Of a stretch of 47,735 nt of DNA, positions 8,839 to 16,975 are shown one piece after another. The translations under genes and the position numbers were made by a program. Under the pieces are notes generated by a model. It was not told the origin of the DNA. It searched no databases and saw only the letters and a list, made by a program, of their open reading frames with translations. Origin of the DNA: Helicobacteraceae bacterium (lineage in GTDB: Bacteria; Campylobacterota; Campylobacteria; Campylobacterales; Sulfurimonadaceae); contig JAQIBF010000043.1 in NCBI GenBank assembly GCA_027859195.1, forward strand, positions 1-47,735, in the 5' to 3' direction. Positions within the stretch are counted from its first letter, which is position 1; each line of letters begins with the position of its first letter.

Positions 8839-8940
8839 TTAATGTTTACGCGCACCAGTGTTGTGGTAGATAAACATACTGCCTGCTGTTGTAGCAGCCA
8901 CAGCATAAAAAATTGCAATAAAATCGATAACGACCATCAT
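8839..8940 (-). CDS. Small single-span membrane protein (33 residues)
   Basis: A 33-residue frame begins with two ATGs (8940 and 8937) preceded by AAAGGAAAT, a good ribosome binding site. The product starts MMVVIDFIAIFYAVAATTAG and ends with a short polar tail, HNTGARKH, so it should be one transmembrane helix with a basic end. A perfect hairpin lies just past the stop. The binding site, hydrophobic composition and hairpin together support a real gene. I do not recognise the family. Small subunits of respiratory oxidases have this look, but nothing here ties it to one. Confidence 0.6.
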   Translation of the reverse strand: MMVVIDFIAIFYAVAATTAGSMFIYHNTGARKH

Positions 8941-9192
8941 ATTTCCTTTCTGACAAAAATAAAGAGGGATAGTAACGAAGTTAAATTAGATTATTCCACC
9001 CATTTCAGTGCCTTTTATTTGCAAAAGAAAAATAAAAGTCCATCTCTATATATCACTTATTAAAAAGAAGGGGACTCGTACAGTCGCTAAGATCTATAAT
9101 AGATTAACATCAACCCATTATATGGCATCTGTAAAAAGGATTCCAGATTATTTTGCTATGATAACGACAAAAAAAGAGCCAAAAGAGACCCT

Positions 9193-9414
9193 ATGTTTGA
9201 CAGAGAAAGAGAGATCTGCGTCTGCAATTCACGTCATATGCAAGAGATCGCAGCATGTATCAAAAAACACGAAATTACGACTCTCGAAGAGCTTTTGGAA
9301 AACGAGGAGTGCAACGTCGGTGACAAATGCGAATCCTGCCACGAAGATGGATTTAACAATGACGGCTATTCATTAGCAATGGTCCTCTCACTGGTTAAAC
9401 AGAGAAGGCTGTAA
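9193..9414 (+). CDS. BFD-like [2Fe-2S] protein
   Basis: Small 73-residue protein with a bacterioferritin-associated-ferredoxin-like fold. ICVCNSRHMQEI near residue 8 supplies CxC. A helical ITTLEELLENEECNVGDKCESCHEDG region supplies a CxxC at about residues 46-49, and an extra cysteine lies in NEEC. In BFD domains such cysteines bind one [2Fe-2S] cluster and pass electrons, for example to release iron from bacterioferritin or inside NifU and nitrite reductases. No bacterioferritin gene is adjacent, so its partner is unknown. The ribosome binding site is weak. A longer overlapping frame from 9008 was discarded because it has no recognisable domain. Confidence 0.72.
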   Translation: MFDREREICVCNSRHMQEIAACIKKHEITTLEELLENEECNVGDKCESCHEDGFNNDGYSLAMVLSLVKQRRL

Positions 9415-9539
9415 ACACTAAGATAGGGGAAGTTTCCGTCACAAGTTCCTTGAGTATAAAAAAATTTTCTATTTTGGAGCAACATCGCTACGCAGGTAAC
9501 ACCATTGTTTTGATGTAGATAAAACTTACGTGAATCTAC

Positions 9540-9586
9540 AGCCTACTGCTGTGCGTTGAGAGACTGACTACACCGAAGTTGGCACT
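9540..9586. repeat. Possible degenerate third copy of the 3'-end palindrome
   Basis: CTACTGCTGTGCGTTGAGAG and the following ACACCGAAGTT resemble the centre and right arm of the copies at 7638 and 23878. It too lies right against the stop codon of a minus-strand gene (stop at 9588). The left arm is not recognisable, so this is tentative. Confidence 0.3.
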
Positions 9587-9587
9587 T

Positions 9588-10256
9588 CTAAATATGTTCT
9601 CGTTTTAGGGAAACACCCTTGACGTGCGTGACAGGGTGTGCAAATGCAATCCCGTCACCCTTTCCGACAATATCGAGTTTATCCATAACATTTTGAATGA
9701 TCCTGTCAGCCATTTTCGTAGGGACGATGAACATAAGATCGACATCCGTCGCATCTTGTTCCAGACGATTGTAGAAGTTTTGTACATCTTCAAGACCCAT
9801 ACCGTGGGCATCAGTAATTGTCACCCCGGAAGCACCGGCATCTTCTGCCGCCAAAAGGGCTTCGCTTCTTCGTGCATTAGGGACAATAATATGTACTGCA
9901 GAAAAAGGCATCTGAAACGAGTGGCGTTGTCCCAAACCATCAACATTGACCGTAGCCAATCCCATGTTATTGGCATCTTCAATAGCTTGACGAAGTTCAA
10001 AGATATGCTCTTTCTCTTTTTCATGCTCGCCTTTGAGACCCAGCTTGGCAGATATGACACCATAAAGCATAACTGTGATCATGGGAAAGAGTGAGGCAAA
10101 AGCGATAAGACCGAAACCGTCAACAAGCGGATCACGCCCTTCTATGTTGCTCGCGAGCCCCAAGCCCAACGCAGCGACAAGCGGGACGGTGATAGTAGAG
10201 GTCGTAACCCCGCCACTGTCATAAGCAATCCCGATAATATATTTTGGAGCAATCAC
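9588..10256 (-). CDS. DUF1538 C-terminal end fused to a P-II-like domain (downstream of an in-frame TAG)
   Basis: The first ~75 residues complete the second DUF1538 membrane repeat ([20 protein letters not shown] closely repeats the block in the upstream part). A charged linker follows, then a P-II/GlnB-like domain from about residue 115 ([40 protein letters not shown] ... [18 protein letters not shown]). P-II-like domains sense nucleotides and control transporters. The frame is continuous with the gene at 10305-11507. Sixteen sense codons (10257-10304) and one TAG separate them, so this is the tail of a single broken gene. The GTG at 10256 is only the first possible restart and lacks a ribosome binding site. 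Confidence 0.7.
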   Translation of the reverse strand: MIAPKYIIGIAYDSGGVTTSTITVPLVAALGLGLASNIEGRDPLVDGFGLIAFASLFPMITVMLYGVISAKLGLKGEHEKEKEHIFELRQAIEDANNMGLATVNVDGLGQRHSFQMPFSAVHIIVPNARRSEALLAAEDAGASGVTITDAHGMGLEDVQNFYNRLEQDATDVDLMFIVPTKMADRIIQNVMDKLDIVGKGDGIAFAHPVTHVKGVSLKREHI

Positions 10257-10304
10257 CGTCAGAGCAATGACAAGGAGATAGCCTGCAATGATATAGTAGA
10301 CGAT

Positions 10305-11507
10305 CTAACCACCGTCAACAATACGAAACGAACCAAGTGCAATACCTATAGCAACACCGAAGGCAACGAAAAGACGCAGTGCAAAGTCATTGATCTTACC
10401 GTCACTGATCTCTTTTGCTTTTTTTGCAATCGCCGTCAACGAAGGTTCTGCCATCGTTGTTGCAAAACCGATCGCAAAGCCAAAGGCGTAGATAATAAAG
10501 TGGCTGTCACTACGTGTCAACTGGTAGGCCATCGTCTCACCAAGTGAGAACAGACCCATCTCCAGACCGAGAATAAAGGCATAAAGGCCGATGATCACCA
10601 GTCCAAAACCGATCATCACATTTTTAAGGTTTGCAATCGGTTTTTTCAGTACTACATATTGAAAAAAGAAAATAATCGCTAAAATTGGAAGAACATCTTT
10701 CACAACACCAAACAACCCCATCAACATACCTGACAGAGAGTGATCTACGACCGCTTCAACTTCCGGAGCAGCGACCACATTTGCAACAGTTGTAACGTCA
10801 ATAAGCTCATAAACAACGATTCCATAAACCTGTACAAAGATCATCGGTGTCAGCGAAGCAAATGCAATCAGACCGAAACCATCTAAAACAGGGTTCCGAC
10901 CTTTAATCGTACTGGCTAAACCTATGCCCAAGGCAGCGACTAGCGGCACCGTGACGGTAGAGGTTGTTACCCCACCCAGGTCATACGCTAAACCAACGAT
11001 CTCATGTGGTGAAAAAGCGGTGGTGGCAACCACCAGAATATACCCGGCTATGATGTAATACTGGATGGGGTGCCCGGTAATAATACGCCAAGCCCCAAGT
11101 ACGATCGCAAATCCAACGGAGAAGGCAACAACGCCGCGCAGCACAGCTGCATCAATGCGTCCACTACTGATTGCTGCCGCCTTTTGGGCGATGACATAAA
11201 GTGCCGGTTCAGCGATGGTCGTACCAAAACCTATTAAAAAAGCAAAAACAAGGATCCAAAAAGTGGAACCTTTATGCGCGAAGTCACTTGCGAGATGTTC
11301 TCCAACAGGAAAGATCGCAACCTCAAGACCTAGTAAAAAGACAGCGAGACCGATCGCAACAATACCAAGTCCTATCGCCGTAGCCAGCCAACCTGCAGGA
11401 ATACTCTGAATGATCGCCAACTGGAAAAACAGAATAACCAGTACTATTGGTAAAAGGTCACGAAAAGACTCTTTCAACAACAGTAAAAAAGATTGGAGAC
11501 TTAGCAT
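10305..11507 (-). CDS. DUF1538 membrane protein, N-terminal part ending at an in-frame TAG
   Basis: A 400-residue multi-span membrane protein with one complete and one interrupted DUF1538 repeat. Each repeat has the pattern GFGTTIAEPALYVIAQKAAAIS..I and, in the first, [20 protein letters not shown]. The second repeat stops after GSFRIVDGG at a TAG (10305-10307). The next codons in the same frame read [11 protein letters not shown], matching QYYIIAGYILV of the first repeat. The stop therefore falls in the middle of a domain. DUF1538 proteins are thought to be transporters but have no firm function. The ATG at 11507 is followed by an amphipathic helix and then a transmembrane segment. An intact product would be about 639 residues or more. 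Confidence 0.78.
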   Translation of the reverse strand: MLSLQSFLLLLKESFRDLLPIVLVILFFQLAIIQSIPAGWLATAIGLGIVAIGLAVFLLGLEVAIFPVGEHLASDFAHKGSTFWILVFAFLIGFGTTIAEPALYVIAQKAAAISSGRIDAAVLRGVVAFSVGFAIVLGAWRIITGHPIQYYIIAGYILVVATTAFSPHEIVGLAYDLGGVTTSTVTVPLVAALGIGLASTIKGRNPVLDGFGLIAFASLTPMIFVQVYGIVVYELIDVTTVANVVAAPEVEAVVDHSLSGMLMGLFGVVKDVLPILAIIFFFQYVVLKKPIANLKNVMIGFGLVIIGLYAFILGLEMGLFSLGETMAYQLTRSDSHFIIYAFGFAIGFATTMAEPSLTAIAKKAKEISDGKINDFALRLFVAFGVAIGIALGSFRIVDGG

Positions 11508-11597
11508 ACTTGACTCTTTTGGAGGCCTAAAACAAGGCGCGATTGATTATTTGTACTATTTTACACTCATACCCGGATAAACACTACTTTGCTCACG

Positions 11598-12068
11598 CTA
11601 AAAAACATATAAAATCGGATACATTGAACATCCCATCAAAGCGGTGACAACAATACCCATAAAAAGCCATCTTGCTTTTTGTTTGTGCTGCACAAAGTAA
11701 GGTGAAGACGGGCCCTCTTGGACATACACTTTCATCGACTTATAGATCGTTAAACCCCAAGCGACTACTGTGATAAGTGCGATAATAATATGCACGATCA
11801 GATAAACCAATACCCCATTGTATGAAAGCGCACTACCTTGCATAAAGTCATTGAAACCTCCCCCTAGACGGACACCTGCTTCGAAGATAACCACCATCAC
11901 CATCGTAATCAGAAAAAGTGCTGCCTGCCATTTAAAATGGGAACGATGTCTGCCTTTTGCCGCTAGTACTATTGCATAAGCCACCAAAAATGGCAACAGT
12001 GCAAAATAGATCGTTACAAGATCCATAAACAGAGGTGCTCGTGTCCCTAAAAAACCTGTTTCAAACAT
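11598..12068 (-). CDS. DUF420 membrane protein
   Basis: Integral membrane protein of 156 residues with four clear hydrophobic spans. The layout, with conserved histidines in GRHRSHFKWQ near residue 40 and VHIIIALITVVAWG near residue 91, matches the DUF420 family. Members of this family in Gram-positives are linked to cytochrome oxidase maturation, but the role in Campylobacterota is not known. Its start is 3 bases after the DsbA-like gene, so the two are likely co-transcribed with msrA. Family likely, function unknown. Confidence 0.7.
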   Translation of the reverse strand: MFETGFLGTRAPLFMDLVTIYFALLPFLVAYAIVLAAKGRHRSHFKWQAALFLITMVMVVIFEAGVRLGGGFNDFMQGSALSYNGVLVYLIVHIIIALITVVAWGLTIYKSMKVYVQEGPSSPYFVQHKQKARWLFMGIVVTALMGCSMYPILYVF

Positions 12069-12071
12069 TCT

Positions 12072-12698
12072 TTACCTTTGTAAAAACAAAATAAGATCAT
12101 CATATTTTTTGTACCCTCGAATCTGAGAGAGATGACCCTGTTTATCAATAACGATCAGCGTTGGAAAAGAGCTCACACCATAGGTGCGGGCCTTCTGTTT
12201 ATCGGCTTCCGCCGCTTTTTTCATCGTATCACTTTGAAAATGCTGTAAAAAGAGCTCTTTTTTAATGCCGATCGAATCGATTAACTCTGTAATTATAGCC
12301 TCTTTGGTGATATCTTTGCCCTCAGCATAAAATGCTTTTTGTAAAGCAGCATAGGCACTATACTCTTTTGTCTTATCCATCGCACGGACAGTGATGACCG
12401 CTCGACATGCCGGTTCTGTTGTGTAATTAAAACTTTTCTGTGAAAGAGCAGCGTCATTAAAGGGCAGACCCGTTGCTTCGTGTACGGCCTGCCAATACCC
12501 CAAATGGTTTTTCAGCTTGGCTTCATCAAAGATCTCACCATCACGCAGACCGCCCATGATCATTGAAAAGGGCACACCTTTAAGTTCATCACGCAGCTTT
12601 GAAAGTTCTGGCCCAAAGCCGTAACACCAGGAGCACATAGGATCGCCGACAAAGATCACCTCTGCAATGTGCCCATAAGGGTTTGCAGCAAAAAGCAT
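12072..12698 (-). CDS. DsbA/FrnE-like thioredoxin-fold protein
   Basis: Thioredoxin-fold oxidoreductase of 208 residues. The active site is CSWC (Cys22 and Cys25) in FVGDPMCSWCYGF, and the cis-proline loop is SSFPT near residue 178. A helical insertion lies between, as in the DsbA and FrnE group. No signal peptide is visible, so it is probably cytoplasmic, unlike classical DsbA. It directly abuts msrA upstream and DUF420 downstream, which suggests a role in thiol redox balance or in recycling MsrA. That last point is inference from position only. Confidence 0.8.
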   Translation of the reverse strand: MLFAANPYGHIAEVIFVGDPMCSWCYGFGPELSKLRDELKGVPFSMIMGGLRDGEIFDEAKLKNHLGYWQAVHEATGLPFNDAALSQKSFNYTTEPACRAVITVRAMDKTKEYSAYAALQKAFYAEGKDITKEAIITELIDSIGIKKELFLQHFQSDTMKKAAEADKQKARTYGVSSFPTLIVIDKQGHLSQIRGYKKYDDLILFLQR

Positions 12699-13232
12699 CT
12701 AACGATCCAGCTTGTCGCTGAACTTCATCATAAACTTCTGGACCTTCGGCGCAACAACGGCTTGGCAGTACCCTTGATTCGGGTTGATAACAAAGTAGTT
12801 CTGGTGGTACTCTTCTGCCGGAAAAAACTCCGGTGCCGGTGAGAGTTCCGTAACCATAGGATCGCGGAATTCCCCTTGCACAGCCTGCGCTGAAGCGATC
12901 GCCTCTTTTTTCTGCTCTTCATTTTGATAATAGATGACAGAGCGGTACTGGGTTCCACGATCCCCGCCTTGATAGTTCAATGTGGTCGGGTCATGGATCA
13001 CCCAGAAGATGTCAAGCAGTTCGCTGAAACTGATAATATCAGCATCAAAAGTGATCTCGACAACCTCTGCATGGCCTGTTGTCCCTGTACATATATCTCT
13101 ATAAGTAGGATTGGGGTTTTCACCGCCGGCATAGCCGCTAATCGCCGACTCCACCCCTTTAACCCGGTTATACACCGCCTCGATACACCAGAAACACCCG
13201 CCGCCTAAAAGGGCTTTTTCACGACTCGGCAT
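12699..13232 (-). CDS. msrA: Peptide-methionine (S)-S-oxide reductase
   Basis: Repairs oxidised methionine by reducing the S-sulfoxide. The hallmark GCFWC motif is at residues 12-16 with catalytic Cys13. GYAGG, the TGHAEVVEI segment, IHDPTT and the C-terminal NQGYCQAVVAPK with a probable resolving cysteine are all present. Its 177 residues match the MsrA domain alone, without an MsrB fusion. The stop codon directly follows the neighbouring DsbA-like start, so the two are probably translated from one mRNA. Confident. Confidence 0.96.
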   Translation of the reverse strand: MPSREKALLGGGCFWCIEAVYNRVKGVESAISGYAGGENPNPTYRDICTGTTGHAEVVEITFDADIISFSELLDIFWVIHDPTTLNYQGGDRGTQYRSVIYYQNEEQKKEAIASAQAVQGEFRDPMVTELSPAPEFFPAEEYHQNYFVINPNQGYCQAVVAPKVQKFMMKFSDKLDR

Positions 13233-13359
13233 TTAGTGCCTCCCTGCATTGAACTTTAATTCTTAGTATATTTGCCATCATCCATCCTATTTTTCCAAGA
13301 TTATGCACATTTTTGGCTTTCGTAGCCCTATCGTTCTCAGGTGAAGAAAAATTAGAAAG

Positions 13360-14247
13360 TTATTTTAACTTTAAGACCCCGTATATCTTAGCCATCATCG
13401 GCGTCGGCAGACGCAATCGTTTACCTTCACGCACGACATAGCCGCACAAGGTCTCCAGCTCTGTTTTAGAGCCGTTCTTAAAATCCAGATGCATTGAACT
13501 AGTGGCATCTTCGGGCAAGGAAGAAGCTGTTTGTAGTGCCTTGTCGACCTCATCGTGGATATCTATCCCTTTTGCTTCTGCCACATCAGCAATCTCTTTC
13601 AACAGCGTCTCTGCCCAGTTTTTATGACCCTCATAGACCTGGCGCATACTGATGTCAAAATAGCTGGTTAAGGCTGCAAAAGCACTGATGAAAAGATATT
13701 TCTTCCAGATCGCCTCTTCAATATTCTCTGGCGTTTTATGTCGCAGTCCGGCCTTCTGGAATAGAGACGACACAAGGGCTGTCTCTTCTTTATATCTTTC
13801 ATCACCAAACAGTGCCGCAAAGACCTTCCCTTTTTTAACGATAACCCCATTGGCCTCTTTATGTGCCAAAATATAAACAGCCCCTTGTAAGACTTTGGCA
13901 TCGACAAGAGCCTCTATCTTCTCTTTATGCTCAACACCGTTGGAAAAGGGGACGATGATCGTAGAGGGGGTGATATTGTTAGAGAGCTCAGCCAGAACTT
14001 GCTCAATATCATAACTTTTTACACAGAGCAGCAACAGGTCGATCTTGCCCTCGAGCGCATCAGCCGACACGACTTTATTGGGGCGAGCGATCATCTCGCC
14101 TTCATCAGACTTAACCAACAGCCCCTCTTCTGCTATCGCCTTGGCATGCTCTCCTCTTGCAAGAAATATCACCTCATCGTCAAGTTCACAAAGGTGAGCG
14201 CCGATATATCCGCCGACCCCGCCTATACCTGCTACAGCAATTCGCAT
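13360..14247 (-). CDS. panE: 2-dehydropantoate 2-reductase family protein
   Basis: NADPH-dependent reductase of the ApbA/PanE family, 295 residues. The N-terminal Rossmann motif is IAVAGIGGVGGYIG at residues 3-16. A FSNGVEHKEKI loop carries the substrate-binding asparagine and lysine region, and EEAIWKKYLFISAFAALTSYFD near residue 175 matches the catalytic-lysine helix. In coenzyme A synthesis the enzyme reduces ketopantoate to pantoate. Paralogues of unknown substrate are common, so the precise role is less sure than the family. It is divergent from the SQR-like gene. Confidence 0.8.
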   Translation of the reverse strand: MRIAVAGIGGVGGYIGAHLCELDDEVIFLARGEHAKAIAEEGLLVKSDEGEMIARPNKVVSADALEGKIDLLLLCVKSYDIEQVLAELSNNITPSTIIVPFSNGVEHKEKIEALVDAKVLQGAVYILAHKEANGVIVKKGKVFAALFGDERYKEETALVSSLFQKAGLRHKTPENIEEAIWKKYLFISAFAALTSYFDISMRQVYEGHKNWAETLLKEIADVAEAKGIDIHDEVDKALQTASSLPEDATSSMHLDFKNGSKTELETLCGYVVREGKRLRLPTPMMAKIYGVLKLK

Positions 14248-14330
14248 CCGTTCTCCTTTTTGACGTAATAATTATTATTCTTATTGACTTTAATCGTCAT
14301 ATGATGTATCATTATTTGAATAATAACTTT

Positions 14331-14362
14331 TATAATATACACAAATGTATAATGTACATTAT
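14331..14362 (+). promoter_or_regulatory. Promoter and palindromic site before the SQR-like gene
   Basis: A TATAAT box at 14331-14336 lies in a very AT-rich divergent spacer. Just downstream, ATAATGTACATTAT at 14349-14362 is a perfect 14-base palindrome and contains a second TATAAT. A regulator dimer bound there would block initiation or elongation. No -35 at standard spacing was found. Confidence 0.4.
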
Positions 14363-14385
14363 GATTGTAACACAGGAGTTTACTG

Positions 14386-15567
14386 ATGCAGAAAAAAGTA
14401 CTTATTCTTGGGGGCGGATTCGCCGGCGTTGATGCTGCTGGCTATCTCTCTAAAGCAGATTACGACGTCACTCTTGTGAGCGACCGGGACTACTTCTATA
14501 TCTATCCAACCTCTATCTGGGTGCCGACACGCGAAGTTGGTTTCAAAGATGTCTGTGTCGACCTTAAAGAGCTTCAAACTGCACACGATTTTAACCTTGT
14601 TGTCGACGGCGTTAGTAAAATCGAGGCAAAAGAGAACAGAGTCACTCTTGCTTCAGGCCGGATTATCGACGATTACGACTATCTTATCGTGGCGATCGGT
14701 GCGCAGAAGATGAAGCACCCCGGCATCGAGAACACCCTTTCTATCTGCGCTGCTCCGGAGCAGTCTATACAGATCGCCGAAGCACTTGATAAACTGATAG
14801 CAAAAGGAAGCGGTAAGATCGCCTTCGGTTTTGGCGGAAATCCGAAAGACAGTTCAGCCGTACGCGGCGGACCGGGTTTTGAACTGATGTTTAATGTCCA
14901 CAACATGCTCAATAAAAAAGGAATCCGCAAGAACTTTGAACTCTCTTTCTTCGCACCCATGCCCCAGCCTGGAGCACGCATGGGTGACCAGGCCCTTGCC
15001 ATGATGGATAAGATGTTTGCCAAGCAAGAGTTGCACAAATATTTTGGCAAAAAGATCAAACGGTTTGACGAAGATGGCGTCGTCTTTGAAGATGACAGCA
15101 AGTTAGAGTCAGACTTTACCATGTTCATTCCGGCAGGTGCCGGTCATGAGGTAGTCACAAATTCAGATCTGCCTACAAGTGAAGCAGGCTTTGTCACCGT
15201 CAATGACTTTTGTGAAGTGACGATAGACGGTAAAATCAGTAATGTCTACGCCGTTGGTGACACCGCGGCCCTCGAAGGTCCGGATTGGCGCGCCAAACAG
15301 GGACACGTTGCCGAAGTGATGGCAAAAAATGCTGCCTTTAACATTCAAGCACGTGACAAAAACTCAAGTGAACGTAAAGGATACCAGGAACACCTCAACA
15401 TCCTCTGTGTCATGGACACCGGTGACGGTGCCGGCTTTATCTTTAGAGATGACAAACGTGCCTTTATGCTCCCAATCCCTATCCTCGGCCACATGATGAA
15501 AAAAGGGTGGGGCTGGTACTGTCGCAACACCAAACTAGGAAAATTCCCCCGTTTACCTGGGATGTGA
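14386..15567 (+). CDS. Sulfide:quinone oxidoreductase-like FAD protein
   Basis: Flavoprotein of 393 residues from the SQR/FCSD/NDH-2 superfamily. VLILGGGFAGVDAAGYLS near residue 5 binds FAD. DYDYLIVAIGA near residue 98 and NVYAVGDTAAL near 285 complete the FAD site. KLGKFPRLPGM at the end resembles membrane-anchoring tails of SQR-type proteins. Five cysteines are present (in VCVDL, SICAAP, DFCEV, ILCVMD and WYCRNT), so a redox-active pair is possible, but the positions were not aligned to classical SQR. The start has AGGAG eight bases upstream. Quinone-linked sulfide oxidation would suit a sulfur oxidiser, but the substrate is inferred. Confidence 0.72.
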   Translation: MQKKVLILGGGFAGVDAAGYLSKADYDVTLVSDRDYFYIYPTSIWVPTREVGFKDVCVDLKELQTAHDFNLVVDGVSKIEAKENRVTLASGRIIDDYDYLIVAIGAQKMKHPGIENTLSICAAPEQSIQIAEALDKLIAKGSGKIAFGFGGNPKDSSAVRGGPGFELMFNVHNMLNKKGIRKNFELSFFAPMPQPGARMGDQALAMMDKMFAKQELHKYFGKKIKRFDEDGVVFEDDSKLESDFTMFIPAGAGHEVVTNSDLPTSEAGFVTVNDFCEVTIDGKISNVYAVGDTAALEGPDWRAKQGHVAEVMAKNAAFNIQARDKNSSERKGYQEHLNILCVMDTGDGAGFIFRDDKRAFMLPIPILGHMMKKGWGWYCRNTKLGKFPRLPGM

Positions 15568-15580
15568 GCACGGAAAAGTT

Positions 15581-16170
15581 AAAGCCAACTGCTTGGCTTT
15601 AACCCGTGCGAAACCGTAAGCGTTGTACGGAGTACCGCTGAAGGCTTGGACATAGATAAAAAAGCCGAAGACTCTCTACTTGCGAACGAAACCGTAGGTG
15701 TTATGCGAAGCATCACCGAAGGCTTGGACATCACTAGAAAGCCGAAGGCTCTCCCCTTTGCGAACGAAACCGTAAGCGTTGTACGGAGTACCGCTGAAAG
15801 CTTGAACATAGATAAAAAACCGAAGGTTCTCTACTCGCGAACGAAACCATAGGTGTTATGCGAAGCATCACCGAAGGCTTGAACATCAAGAAAAAAGCTT
15901 TAGCATTCACCAAATGATAAATTAATGACACCTGCGTGTCATTTTTAGCGTTCGAACCTGAAGGTGATGTACGAAGTACCACCGAAAGGGGATCCTTTTA
16001 AAGCCAACTGCTTGGCTGTAAACCGTGCGCGACCAAAGGAAATCCCTTCAGGGGAAACCGTAAGCGTTGTACGAAGTACCGACGCCGTCTTGAACATTAA
16101 TAAAAAACCGAAGGTTCTCCACTCTCGAACGAAACCGTAAGTGCTATGCGAAGAATCAAGGCTTGACGAT
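15581..16170 (+). repeat. Array of ~78-base units, each with a bulged hairpin
   Basis: Starting 13 bases after the SQR-like stop, GAAACC at 15610, 15688, 15766 and 15843 opens units of 77-78 bases. Diverged units follow at about 15954, 16054 and 16131. Each intact unit has a hairpin with a four-base outer stem, a two-base bulge, a four-base inner stem and a three-base loop, at 15619-15639, 15697-15717, 15775-15795, 15852-15872 and 15963-15983. Two hairpin types alternate, so the higher-order period is about 156. AAAGCCAA/TTGGCTTT hairpins head the array (15581-15600) and recur at 16000-16017, where the final bases no longer match. No gene is credible here. Confidence 0.8.
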
Positions 16171-16337
16171 CAATCTTACGCACACTTCTCTCATAATCAA
16201 CTTCTAAAAACAGCATCTCTTCCCTCCTTGTAACCATACAGACTAAAGAATGTAATAGACCCGTAATCTCTGCACGATACTATTCTGCATATGTTAGAGA
16301 ACATCTCTCTCTTTAAGAGAAAGCTAAAAGGAGATCC

Positions 16338-16478
16338 ATGTCATTTGCCAGTGAAATGACCCGAGAAAAAGTGAAATTGAGTGCACTTGAAAAAATTGTC
16401 ATGAAAAAACTAAAAGCGTCCAAAAAATCGAGCTGGATGGTTACAACCGATAAATTTTTTGCTGATATTACCCGCTAA
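16338..16478 (+). CDS. Small basic protein (46 residues), unknown
   Basis: A 46-residue frame starts at ATG 16338, preceded by AAAGGAGAT, one of the strongest ribosome binding sites in the window. The product is rich in lysine and serine (KIVMKKLKASKKSSWMVTTDKFF), has no cysteine or transmembrane stretch, and looks soluble and helical. I do not recognise it. It lies between the hairpin repeat array and a frameshifted gene that begins 12 bases later, so the two may once have formed an operon. Confidence 0.55.
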   Translation: MSFASEMTREKVKLSALEKIVMKKLKASKKSSWMVTTDKFFADITR

Positions 16479-16489
16479 ATACCATTGAG

Positions 16490-16866
16490 ATGACGACAAA
16501 ACAATACATTCAACTTACGATTAAAATACTAACTTTAGAATATCCATCAGAAAAGATGAGACCTCTTTTAACACTGTTAAAAAGATCCTGGATCAGCTGC
16601 AGTCTAATATAGAGGTGCACCCTGTCGCAATCTATATCGGTCTATTTGACCACTACGGGCATACGGCCTCTTTAGAAAACGGCACGATTTCGCCTGAGAT
16701 CATCGATGCCAAGAATATCCTGTTTTGCTTTGGAAAAGAGCTTCCTGCAGCAGAAATATTGGCCGTACGTCCCCGTTCTATCGGTATTGCTGAACACAAA
16801 GATGATTTTGTCATCTCCTTTCTAAAAGCCCCGAATCCTGCGGCAAACGAAACAATGGTATCATAG
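16490..16866 (+). pseudogene. Uncharacterised Campylobacterota-type protein, probably frameshifted near its start
   Basis: From GTG 16615 an 83-residue frame reads HPVAIYIGLFDHYGHTASL, then DAKNILFCFGKELP, AVRPRSIGIAE and FVISFLKAPNPAANETMV. I recall this pattern from small uncharacterised Campylobacterota proteins. The same frame is open further upstream to 16525 (NFRISIRKDETSFNTVKKILDQL), in keeping with the family, but has no start codon there. An ATG at 16490 (MTTKQYIQLTIK) lies in another frame and runs into this region, so a single frameshift near 16525 would join them. It is either a pseudogene or a shorter protein using the GTG. Function unknown. Confidence 0.5.
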
Positions 16867-16975
16867 GTGACTTCCCTGCAAGATCGATAAGCTTTCTCCT
16901 GGATTTTCTCCTAGATGCCGTACTCTTTGGCGCTATCTCTGCTCTGTTACTCAAGATTTCCTCTTTCATACAGCC

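Noticed and set aside
9008-9376. A 122-residue gene overlapping the BFD-like protein
   Set aside because: It is another frame of the same DNA, without a domain or a good ribosome binding site. The BFD frame has the expected cysteine pattern.
10305-10307. Pyrrolysine or programmed amber readthrough
   Set aside because: No pyl genes or readthrough context are visible and such decoding is not known in this group. A simple nonsense mutation or base error is more likely.
15581-16170. A CRISPR array
   Set aside because: The repeats are 77-78 bases end to end, with no unique spacers between short repeats, and no cas genes are near. The internal structure is bulged hairpins.
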